Part shown: positions 1 through 5,382 of the stretch, piece after piece | Position numbering within the stretch: position 1 is the first letter of the stretch | How the letters are laid out: every line of letters begins with the position of its first letter | Source of the DNA: JASFRI01 sp050115015 | GTDB lineage: Bacteria; Acidobacteriota; Polarisedimenticolia; CBDVAL01 | DNA: 5,432 nucleotides | Assembly: GCA_050115015.1 (NCBI GenBank) | Contig: JASFRI010000300.1 | Span: 1-5,432 of the forward strand | Direction: 5' to 3' | Notes under the pieces: model-generated | What the model saw: only the letters and a program-made list of their open reading frames with translations | The model's database searches: none | What the model was told of the DNA's origin: nothing | Program-made: the position numbers and the translations under genes

Positions 1-942
1 GATCTCGACGCCGACATGCGCTACCTCGACCGGCTCTGGGAGGAGGTGCTCCGGCGCAGCCACGTGGCCCCGCCGGGCACGCTGCTCCACGCGGAGTTCG
101 ACCCGGTCCGGCGTATCCTCCGCGATCTGTACTCCGATGACTTCGCGCGAATCGTGGTGGACGACCGTCTGACCTACCAGCAGTGCGTGGACTTCCTGGA
201 GACCATCCACCCGGGGTCCGCCACGCGGGTGGAGCTGTACACCGGCGACCTGCCGATCTTCGACCACCATGAGATCCAGGGCGAGCTGGATCGGGCACTT
301 CGGGGGCGGGTCTGGCTGCGTTCCGGCGGGTTCATCGTCATCAACCAGACGGAGGCCCTGGTCGCCATCGACGTGAATACCGGGAAATACGTCGGCAGGC
401 GGCGGCTCGAGGAGACGGTCCTGCGCACGAACCTCGAGGCCGTGTCGGAGGTCGTCCGGCAGATCCGGCTGCGGGATCTGGCGGGGATCATCGTCGTGGA
501 CTTCATCGACATGCAGGAGGAGGACTCCAAGCGGCAGGTCCTCGAGACCCTGGAGTCGGAGATGCGGCGGGACCGCGCCCGGACGAAGCTGTTGCAGATC
601 TCGGACTTCGGTCTCGTCGAGATCACGAGGCAACGAGCACGTCGCTCCCTCGAGCGGACGCTGTGTCGTCCCTGCTCCTACTGCGCCGGCAGCGGACGAA
701 CGAGGACGCCGGAGACCGTCCTGTTCGAGATCCAGCGGGAGATCCAGCGGATCGGCCCGCACCTGGAGGGCAACCGGCTGGTGATCCGGGTGCATCCGGA
801 GCTCGCCGATGCCATCGAGGAGCGACGCCACCGATTCCTGCACGTGCTCCCGGCCGGCCGGCACTTCGATCTCGTCCTGGAGCGGGATCCCACGGCCCAC
901 GAGGAGGAGTTCGCGGTCCTGAACCTTCCCGCCGAGACCTAG
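1..942 (+). CDS. rng: Ribonuclease G/E family endoribonuclease, 5'-truncated by the window edge
   Basis: Cytoplasmic endoribonuclease of the RNase E/G family, which cuts single-stranded RNA in rRNA maturation and mRNA decay. The frame is open from base 1, so the ATG at 16 is internal and about 180 N-terminal residues, including the S1 RNA-binding domain, lie outside the window. The catalytic DNase I-like region is recognisable: INQTEALVAIDVNTGKYVG carries the first metal-binding Asp (codon 370-372), and IIVVDFIDM carries the second (codon 499-501), matching D303 and D346 of E. coli RNase E. The Zn-link follows as CRPCSYCAGSGR (Cys codons 664, 673, 682); the last two Cys form the family's CxxC. 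Only about 85 residues follow, with no long disordered Arg/Pro-rich tail, so this is the RNase G form rather than a degradosome-scaffolding RNase E. It ends on the TAG at 940-942, overlapping the convergent FBPase stop. Confidence 0.95.
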   Translation, partial: DLDADMRYLDRLWEEVLRRSHVAPPGTLLHAEFDPVRRILRDLYSDDFARIVVDDRLTYQQCVDFLETIHPGSATRVELYTGDLPIFDHHEIQGELDRALRGRVWLRSGGFIVINQTEALVAIDVNTGKYVGRRRLEETVLRTNLEAVSEVVRQIRLRDLAGIIVVDFIDMQEEDSKRQVLETLESEMRRDRARTKLLQISDFGLVEITRQRARRSLERTLCRPCSYCAGSGRTRTPETVLFEIQREIQRIGPHLEGNRLVIRVHPELADAIEERRHRFLHVLPAGRHFDLVLERDPTAHEEEFAVLNLPAET

Positions 943-1934
943 CCCCGGCCCAGGAATCTCTCCACGTCCGCCACGTCCTCCGCGGAGCCGAGCACCAGCG
1001 GCACGCGCTGGTGCAGCTCCCCGGGCGCGATGTCGAGGATGCGTTCCGTCCCCGTGGAGGCGGCCCCGCCCGCCCTCTCGGCGATCAGGGCCAGGGGGTT
1101 CGCCTCGTACAGCAGGCGCAGCTTGCCGTGCGGCTTCGCCGGGTCCTTGGTGTCGGCGGGATAGAGGAAAACGCCGCCGTAGAGCAGGTTGCGGTGAAAG
1201 TCCGCCACCAGTGAGCCGATGTAGCGGGCGGAGGCGGCTCCGGTCGACTTCACGGAGTCCAGCCAGCGCCGCAGTCCCTCCGGCCAGTAGCGCGAGTTCG
1301 CCTCGTTGCAGGAGTAGATCTTCCCCCGGGCCGGGATGCGGATGCGCGGGTGCGAGCAGAGGAACTCCCCGATGGCGGGGTCCAGGGTGAAGCCGGCCAC
1401 CTCGTTGCCCGCGGTGTACACGAACATCGTGGAGGAGCCGTAGACGACGTATCCCGCCGCCACCTGGCGATGGCCCGGCTGCAGGAGGTCCTCCAGGTTC
1501 CCCGGGCCCTCGCCCGGGCTCACCCGGGTGTAGACGCTGAATATGGTGCCGATGCTGACGTTCGCGTCGATGTTCGACGACCCGTCCAGGGGATCGAAGA
1601 GGACCACGTACTTGCCATCGACCGCGTCGGCGACCGGGATCGGGCCATCCACCTCCTCCGAGCCCATCACGCAGACGTGCCCCGAGTCGGTCAGGGTCCG
1701 GGACAGGACGCCGTTGGCGAAGACGTCCAGCTTGCGGACCTGCTCGTCCTGGACGTTCTTTCGCCCCGAGAGCCCCAGGATTCCCGCCAGACCCGCCTTG
1801 TTCACCTCGTAGGAGATCACCTTGGCGGCCAGGGCGATGCTGGTCATCAGTCCCGAGAAGTGGCCCGTGGCGTACGGGTACTTCTTCTGGTCCTGCATGA
1901 TGTGGCCGTGCAGGGTCAGCGGCTGGTCGCGCAC
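939..1934 (-). CDS. fbp: Class I fructose-1,6-bisphosphatase (331 aa)
   Basis: Hydrolyses fructose-1,6-bisphosphate to fructose-6-phosphate and phosphate with Mg2+, in gluconeogenesis or the Calvin cycle. Class I signatures are intact: KAGLAGILGLSG near 46-57, the metal-site Glu pair in GSEEVDG (93-94), the DPLDGSSNIDANVSIGT metal/phosphate motif (114-130), YIGSLVADFHR (238-248), YGGVFLYPAD (252-261) and KLRLLYEANPLA (271-282). The C-terminus HQRVPLVLGSAEDV also fits the family. A longer in-frame extension to 2117 is only Gly/Arg/Ala-rich sequence overlapping the aldolase gene. I chose the GTG at 1934 because GGAG lies 7 nt upstream and the resulting 331 aa match the usual length (332 in E. 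coli) and the family N-terminus (LTLHGHIMQDQ). The gene begins 20 bp after the aldolase stop, so the two are almost certainly co-transcribed. An ATG at residue 13 is a less likely start, since conserved N-terminal residues precede it. Confidence 0.97.
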   Translation of the reverse strand: MRDQPLTLHGHIMQDQKKYPYATGHFSGLMTSIALAAKVISYEVNKAGLAGILGLSGRKNVQDEQVRKLDVFANGVLSRTLTDSGHVCVMGSEEVDGPIPVADAVDGKYVVLFDPLDGSSNIDANVSIGTIFSVYTRVSPGEGPGNLEDLLQPGHRQVAAGYVVYGSSTMFVYTAGNEVAGFTLDPAIGEFLCSHPRIRIPARGKIYSCNEANSRYWPEGLRRWLDSVKSTGAASARYIGSLVADFHRNLLYGGVFLYPADTKDPAKPHGKLRLLYEANPLALIAERAGGAASTGTERILDIAPGELHQRVPLVLGSAEDVADVERFLGRG

Positions 1935-1941
1935 GGTCCCG

Positions 1942-1945
1942 CTCC
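1942..1945 (-). promoter_or_regulatory. Ribosome binding site of fbp
   Basis: GGAG on the minus strand, 7 nt upstream of the GTG at 1934, in the 20-bp gap after the aldolase stop. It decides the GTG start over the long upstream extension. Confidence 0.7.
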
Positions 1946-1954
1946 GATCCCGGC

Positions 1955-3340
1955 TCAGAGCCCCGCCGGCCGATCTCCCGCGGCCAGCACCGGCTTCTTG
2001 ACGTGACGCTGCACCGCGTCCACGGTTCCCTCGACGCCGAGCTTGCCGAACAGGAAGGCGAAGCGCTCCTCCAGGTCGTGCCCCAGGGCGTCGCGGGTCG
2101 ATTGCGGCAGATCCCACATCCGGCGCTTGAGCGGCCCGAAGGCCTTCTTCCGCGTCTTGTAGAGAAACTGCTCGTCGGTCCAGTCCGCCTTGCGCTCCCC
2201 GGCGAGGTTCCGGAAGCAGTGGTCGCGCACCTCCTGACGCAGATCCTCGGGGAACTCCGGATGGTCGTAGATCAGGTTCTGGAAGCCCGTCGCCAGATGG
2301 ATCTCGGCGGTCTCGACCTCGGGGAAATGGTGGAACGCCTCCTCCGGCAGCGTCGAGGCGCCGTGCTGCACGGCACCGGACATCCCGTACCTCTCCCGGG
2401 CCACGCGGCTCAGCTCGCGCAACGTCTCGAAGTCCACCTTCACCTCGGCGACGCTGCCGTCCGCCAGCGGCACGCCGCCGTGGCTGGTGCCGGTCTGCAC
2501 CGAGATCTTGCTGGGCCCCGCGAGGTTGCCGCCGCGCTTCCCGAGCTCCGCCAGGAACCCCTCCATGTAGGCCTCGAGCTCCTCGACGGTGCTGTTCTTC
2601 TTGCCGACCTCTCCGATCTCGCCTCCCACGGAGATGGTGACCCCCCGGGGCTCGTGCTCCCGGACCACCGCCGTCAGCTCCGCGGCCCGCTCGAAGTTCA
2701 CCCGCTGCTGCTCCTCGAGGGTGTCGTGGGACAGGTCCACGAGGGTCGAGGTGTCGATGTCGATGTTCAGGAAACGCGCCTGGATGGCCTCGCGGACGAG
2801 GTCCTTCACCGCGCCGACCTCCGCTTCCGGGTCCGCCGCGTACTTCGCAGCGTTCACCTGGAAGTGATCTCCCTGGAGGAAGATGGGGCCGCTGTGGCCC
2901 TCCCGGATGGCCGCGGCGGTGACGGCCGCCGCGTACTCTGCGGGACGCTGTCCCGTGTAGCCGATCTCCGACCGTGCGATCTCGAATACCACGGGCCCCA
3001 CCCGGAGCGCTGCGGCGGCGCGCAAGGCCGCCCGGGCCACGTCATAGGTGAGGCCCCGGATGTTGATCGCCGGCACCGTGAACCCGTGCACCTCGCCCCG
3101 GCCCCGGGCCAGGTAGAGGTCCTGGATCGAGGCGGAGCCGATGCCGAGATCCCTGGCCAGTTCGTGGAGGAGCCAGCGGGCGCCATTCCGCACCGGCTCG
3201 TCGCCGAACACCGCCGCCCGCACCAGCGGCTCCATGAAGCGCTCCCGCAGCGCGGCGGCGTCGGTGACCCGCACGGGATCGCCGAAGTCGATCATGGGCG
3301 CGCCCGCCTGCTTCAGTGCGTTCAGGTCCTTCCATTCCAT
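1955..3340 (-). CDS. fba: Long class II-type (metal-dependent) fructose-bisphosphate aldolase, 461 aa
   Basis: Reversibly condenses dihydroxyacetone phosphate with glyceraldehyde-3-phosphate to fructose-1,6-bisphosphate. It resembles the roughly 450-460 aa aldolase group of some deltaproteobacterial and acidobacterial lineages rather than the 280-360 aa E. coli type. Probable metal and catalytic positions, by analogy with class II enzymes, are D158-H159 (LQGDHFQVN), E241 (GGEIGE), H287 (TGTSHGG) and H326 (VQHGAST); NIDIDTSTLVDLS (192-204) is a likely barrel strand and loop. The extra length is an N-terminal helical segment (about 1-80) and a C-terminal region (about 360-461, with DEQFLYKTRKKAFGPLKR). 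I chose the ATG at 3340 because GGAGG sits 5 nt upstream; a 17-residue upstream extension has no comparable support. The next gene is FBPase, 20 bp away, consistent with an anabolic role. Assignment as aldolase is firm; the exact sugar-bisphosphate substrate (fructose or tagatose/other ketose) is inferred. Confidence 0.92.
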   Translation of the reverse strand: MEWKDLNALKQAGAPMIDFGDPVRVTDAAALRERFMEPLVRAAVFGDEPVRNGARWLLHELARDLGIGSASIQDLYLARGRGEVHGFTVPAINIRGLTYDVARAALRAAAALRVGPVVFEIARSEIGYTGQRPAEYAAAVTAAAIREGHSGPIFLQGDHFQVNAAKYAADPEAEVGAVKDLVREAIQARFLNIDIDTSTLVDLSHDTLEEQQRVNFERAAELTAVVREHEPRGVTISVGGEIGEVGKKNSTVEELEAYMEGFLAELGKRGGNLAGPSKISVQTGTSHGGVPLADGSVAEVKVDFETLRELSRVARERYGMSGAVQHGASTLPEEAFHHFPEVETAEIHLATGFQNLIYDHPEFPEDLRQEVRDHCFRNLAGERKADWTDEQFLYKTRKKAFGPLKRRMWDLPQSTRDALGHDLEERFAFLFGKLGVEGTVDAVQRHVKKPVLAAGDRPAGL

Positions 3341-3345
3341 CGGAA

Positions 3346-3350
3346 CCTCC
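3346..3350 (-). promoter_or_regulatory. Ribosome binding site of the aldolase gene
   Basis: GGAGG on the minus strand, 5 nt upstream of the ATG at 3340. It selects this Met over the in-frame one at 3391, which would add 17 residues. Confidence 0.8.
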
Positions 3351-3362
3351 GGATTCGTGCCA

Positions 3363-3381
3363 AGCGCCCGGCAGGGGCGCT
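3363..3381 (-). repeat. Leader hairpin upstream of the aldolase ribosome binding site
   Basis: Perfect 7-bp inverted repeat AGCGCCC-CTGCC-GGGCGCT (minus strand) with a 5-nt loop, ending 12 nt before the aldolase Shine-Dalgarno sequence. No T-tract follows on either strand, so it is not a standard intrinsic terminator. It lies inside the predicted 5' leader of the aldolase-FBPase transcript and could stabilise or modulate it (inference). Confidence 0.6.
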
Positions 3382-3415
3382 CTCGGGGCAATCGGGGGAG
3401 AAGCGATGGGGTCTT

Positions 3416-3443
3416 TTTATAACGGAACCCCCCGACGGGTCAA
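3416..3443 (-). promoter_or_regulatory. Sigma70-like promoter for the aldolase-FBPase operon
   Basis: On the minus strand TTGACC (3443-3438) and TATAAA (3421-3416) are separated by 16 bp; each matches five of six consensus positions. This AT-rich patch stands out sharply in the GC-rich surroundings. Expected transcription start is near 3408, giving a leader of about 68 nt that contains the 3363-3381 hairpin. The -35 box overlaps the thioesterase stop codon (TGA, 3442-3440), so the operon can be transcribed independently of the gene upstream. Confidence 0.65.
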
Positions 3444-3910
3444 CCGCGCTTCGCGAGCCGGATCCGGCGTCGTTCCTCGGCATCCCGGGCCCGCCGGCGC
3501 TCGACCTCCGTCTGCAGGAGCAGCGGCGGCACGTGAACGGAGCGGCCCTCCGCGTCCAGCGCCACGAATGTGGCGTACGACGTGCAGGCGTGCTTGCGCT
3601 GCCCCGTCAGGGGGTCCTCGGCGAAGACCTTGACCCCGACCTCCATGGACGTGCGGAAGGCCTGGTTCACCGAGGCGAGCAGGACCAGGATCATCCCCAG
3701 GCGCACCGGCGCGATGAAGTCGATCCGGTCCACCGACGCGGTGACCGCCGTGCGGCGGCAGTGGCGGATGGAGGCGACCGCGGCCGCCTTGTCGATCAGG
3801 GCCATCACATGGCCCCCGAAGACCGTGCCCAACGGGTTCGTGTCGCCCGGATTGACGATCTCGGTCATCTCCACCTGGGAAGCACTCACGGGCTTCGGCT
3901 CGAGATCCAC
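3440..3910 (-). CDS. Hotdog-fold acyl-CoA thioesterase, YciA/YkhA-like (156 aa)
   Basis: Probably a cytoplasmic acyl-CoA hydrolase that releases free CoA and a carboxylic acid. The sequence shows the family pattern N-P-L-G-T-V-F-G-G (25-33) followed by HVMALIDKAAA on the central hotdog helix, with D40 as the likely catalytic acid; DRIDFIAPVRLG (61-72) and the strand SMEVGVKVFAEDP (88-100) complete the single hotdog domain. Length fits the family, which usually works as a trimer of dimers. The C-terminal 23 residues are a highly charged Arg/Glu helix (EVERRRARDAEERRR). The start is GTG at 3910, with AAGGAG 7 nt upstream (3923-3918). Chain-length specificity cannot be read from sequence. The gene diverges from the TPR gene and lies 99 bp upstream of the aldolase, which has its own apparent promoter, so a shared operon is possible but not required. 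Confidence 0.93.
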   Translation of the reverse strand: MDLEPKPVSASQVEMTEIVNPGDTNPLGTVFGGHVMALIDKAAAVASIRHCRRTAVTASVDRIDFIAPVRLGMILVLLASVNQAFRTSMEVGVKVFAEDPLTGQRKHACTSYATFVALDAEGRSVHVPPLLLQTEVERRRARDAEERRRIRLAKRG

Positions 3911-3917
3911 GCAAAGG

Positions 3918-3923
3918 CTCCTT
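3918..3923 (-). promoter_or_regulatory. Ribosome binding site of the thioesterase gene
   Basis: AAGGAG on the minus strand, 7 nt upstream of the GTG at 3910. It supports GTG as the start codon. Confidence 0.75.
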
Positions 3924-3925
3924 CT

Positions 3926-3941
3926 GCAGGGAGTTCCCTGC
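3926..3941. repeat. 16-bp palindrome in the divergent intergenic region
   Basis: GCAGGGAGTTCCCTGC: two 7-bp arms around a 2-nt centre. As DNA it could be a dimeric regulator site between the divergent thioesterase and TPR genes, 13 bp upstream of the putative plus-strand -35. As RNA on the minus strand it would fold as a 6-bp stem with an AACU loop, ending 2 nt before the thioesterase ribosome binding site. No regulator is encoded in the window, so function is inference. Confidence 0.5.
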
Positions 3942-3954
3942 GGCCGGGGGTTTC

Positions 3955-3984
3955 TTGATCTCCCTCCGCGACGTCCTTTATCAT
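3955..3984 (+). promoter_or_regulatory. Probable sigma70-like promoter of the TPR-protein gene
   Basis: TTGATC (3955-3960) and TATCAT (3979-3984) with an 18-bp spacer; the -10 matches five of six consensus positions and the -35 four of six. Expected start near 3991 gives a leader of about 45 nt. The -10 lies in TTATCATAA, nearly palindromic, so the same AT-rich patch could also act as a -10 (TATGAT) for the divergent thioesterase, although no good -35 is seen in that direction. Confidence 0.5.
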
Positions 3985-3994
3985 AACCCGTATC

Positions 3995-4018
3995 CGGGCG
4001 TCCCGGGAGCGGCGCCCG
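3995..4018 (+). repeat. Leader hairpin upstream of the TPR-protein ribosome binding site
   Basis: CGGGCG (3995-4000) and CGCCCG (4013-4018) form a 6-bp GC stem, extendable by a G-U and a C-G pair towards the loop. It ends 5 nt before the Shine-Dalgarno sequence. No T-tract follows, so it is not a terminator. It may affect ribosome access (inference), or arise by chance in GC-rich DNA. Confidence 0.4.
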
Positions 4019-4023
4019 TGTCT

Positions 4024-4028
4024 GGAGG
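4024..4028 (+). promoter_or_regulatory. Ribosome binding site of the TPR-protein gene
   Basis: GGAGG 7 nt upstream of the ATG at 4036. It selects this start over the in-frame TTG at 3955, which would place 27 residues ahead of the signal peptide. Confidence 0.8.
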
Positions 4029-4035
4029 AAGCGCG

Positions 4036-5382
4036 ATGCAGCGAGAATCCCGTCTGTTCACCCTTCCGCTGGGCGGTGCAGCCCTGCTGCTGGTTCTCGC
4101 CACCGTGGCGGGTTCGCCGGCCTTGGCCCAGGTCAACGCGAAGGTCACCGGCACCGTCACGGACGTCGATGGCAATCCCATGGTGAAGGTCCCGGTGGTC
4201 CTGGAGATCGTGCAGGTCGAGGGACGTGCCCCGGGCGTTCTGGGCAAGGTCAAGACCAAGAAGAACGGGGGGTTCACGTATCCGTTCCTGACCCCCGGAA
4301 GCTACAAGGTCTATCCCGACATCGAGGGCTACGTCGTCCTGAAGGAAGAGGCCATCAGCGTCGACTCGCAGAAGAACATCCGGTTCGGGAAGGACGACGG
4401 GAGCCCGGAGGTCCTCCTGATCAACAAGGACCAGTCGAACCTCCCGGCCATCCCCGTGGCGCCGCAGGGCCAGGGGGCGCTGGTCTCCGGTAAGTGCGTC
4501 GTGGACATCGTGGTGGTCAAGACCGAGGACCACGACCGGGCGCTGGCGGCCCTCCGGCAGGGGGACAGCCCCGTGACACCGGGAAGCACCCCTGCCGCCC
4601 CGGTGGTGAGCCGCAAGCGCGACCCCGTCGAGCGGGGGGACGAGTTCTACGCCGGCGGCGACTACGACCAGGCGGCGGCCGCCTACCAGGAGGCCCTGGA
4701 CGAGGACCCCGAGCGGGCCGACGCCGCGTACGGACTCGGAAAGACCCTGCTGAAGCAGGACGATCTGGCCGGCGCACAGCAGGCGTTCATGAAGACCGCC
4801 AAGCTGGACCCCGCCTTTCCCGGGGCGCATTTCTACCTGGCCACGATCTACCACTCGCTGGCCCAGGACGACGCGGCGATCGCGGCGCTGGAGCACGAGC
4901 GCGAGAACACGCCCGACGACGAGACGGTACTCGTGAACCTCGGGCAGCTCTATCGCGACACGGACCAGCCCGAGAAGGCCCAGGAGGTGCTGCTGCACGT
5001 CGTCGAGCTCAACCCCGAGAACACCGATGCCTATCTCGTCCTCGCGGACTCGTACAACCAGATGGGCGACAACGCGAAGGCCGAGGAGATCTACAAGATG
5101 ATCCTCGACCGGAGTCCGGGCCAGGAGGACATCATCTGGTACAACATCGGGGTCAACGCCTACAACAAGGACAACCGGGACGCCGCGGCGCAGGCCTTCC
5201 AGAACTCCCTCAAGGCCAACCCGAAGAACTCGGATGCCCACAAGATGCTCGGATACACCCTCGTCGGCCTCGGGAAGAACGACGAGGCCATCCCGCACTT
5301 CGAGAGCTACCTGAAGCTGGATCCGAAGGGGCCCGACGCCGAGACGATCAAGTCGATGGTGGCCGCCCTGAAGACCGGCTAG
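4036..5382 (+). CDS. Secreted protein with a carboxypeptidase-regulatory-like domain and about seven TPRs (448 aa)
   Basis: Function unknown. A Sec signal peptide is clear: R3 and R6, a hydrophobic core about 10-25, then SPALA before Q32, a signal peptidase I site. It should therefore be exported, to the periplasm or beyond. Residues about 33-115 look like a prealbumin-type carboxypeptidase-regulatory-like beta domain (VTGTVTDVDGNPMVKVPVVL, then GGFTYPFLTPGSYKVYP). A region of about 55 residues with the only Cys (C154) and a Thr/Pro/Ser-rich linker (about 176-192) follow. From about 194 to 432 there are roughly seven 34-residue TPRs, with starts near 194, 228, 262, 295, 330, 366 and 400; typical examples are GDYDQAAAAYQEALDEDP and GKNDEAIPHFESYLKLDP. 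TPRs normally mount protein-protein contacts, so a scaffold or envelope-assembly role is plausible. No enzymatic motif, lipobox or transmembrane helix beyond the signal peptide is visible. The ATG at 4036 is fixed by GGAGG 7 nt upstream and the signal peptide. Confidence 0.93.
   Translation: MQRESRLFTLPLGGAALLLVLATVAGSPALAQVNAKVTGTVTDVDGNPMVKVPVVLEIVQVEGRAPGVLGKVKTKKNGGFTYPFLTPGSYKVYPDIEGYVVLKEEAISVDSQKNIRFGKDDGSPEVLLINKDQSNLPAIPVAPQGQGALVSGKCVVDIVVVKTEDHDRALAALRQGDSPVTPGSTPAAPVVSRKRDPVERGDEFYAGGDYDQAAAAYQEALDEDPERADAAYGLGKTLLKQDDLAGAQQAFMKTAKLDPAFPGAHFYLATIYHSLAQDDAAIAALEHERENTPDDETVLVNLGQLYRDTDQPEKAQEVLLHVVELNPENTDAYLVLADSYNQMGDNAKAEEIYKMILDRSPGQEDIIWYNIGVNAYNKDNRDAAAQAFQNSLKANPKNSDAHKMLGYTLVGLGKNDEAIPHFESYLKLDPKGPDAETIKSMVAALKTG

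Noticed and set aside
850..861. CCGGCCGGCCGG palindrome near the end of the RNase G gene
   Set aside because: It encodes Pro-Ala-Gly-Arg in frame and has no following T-tract. Such strings are common by chance in GC-rich coding sequence, so I do not call a terminator or site.
1..942. RNase E rather than RNase G
   Set aside because: The protein stops about 85 residues after the Zn-link, with none of the long disordered scaffold tail of RNase E, although the missing N-terminus leaves a fused upstream extension possible.
1935..2117. 61-residue N-terminal extension of FBPase
   Set aside because: It overlaps the aldolase 3' end, is Gly/Arg/Ala-rich and non-conserved in appearance, and has no need to exist given a GTG with a good ribosome binding site at 1934.
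3405..3420. T-tract on the plus strand as an intrinsic terminator
   Set aside because: No plus-strand transcript is expected here and no stem directly precedes the T run; the same bases read better as the minus-strand -10 box.
2003..3958. Long plus-strand ORF (651 codons) opposite the aldolase and thioesterase genes
   Set aside because: It is the GC-rich antisense shadow of two clearly recognisable genes. Its translation is low-complexity His/Arg/Leu/Val-rich sequence with no domain, and it spans the intergenic promoter region.
3955..4035. TTG start giving a 27-residue extension of the TPR protein
   Set aside because: The extension would bury the signal peptide, spans the likely promoter, and lacks the strong ribosome binding site found before the ATG at 4036.
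3886..5298. Long minus-strand ORF (470 codons) opposite the TPR gene
   Set aside because: Antisense shadow: the plus strand encodes a signal peptide, a beta domain and TPRs, while this frame gives Val/Leu/Gly/Asp-rich sequence without recognisable motifs, and it overlaps the thioesterase start.
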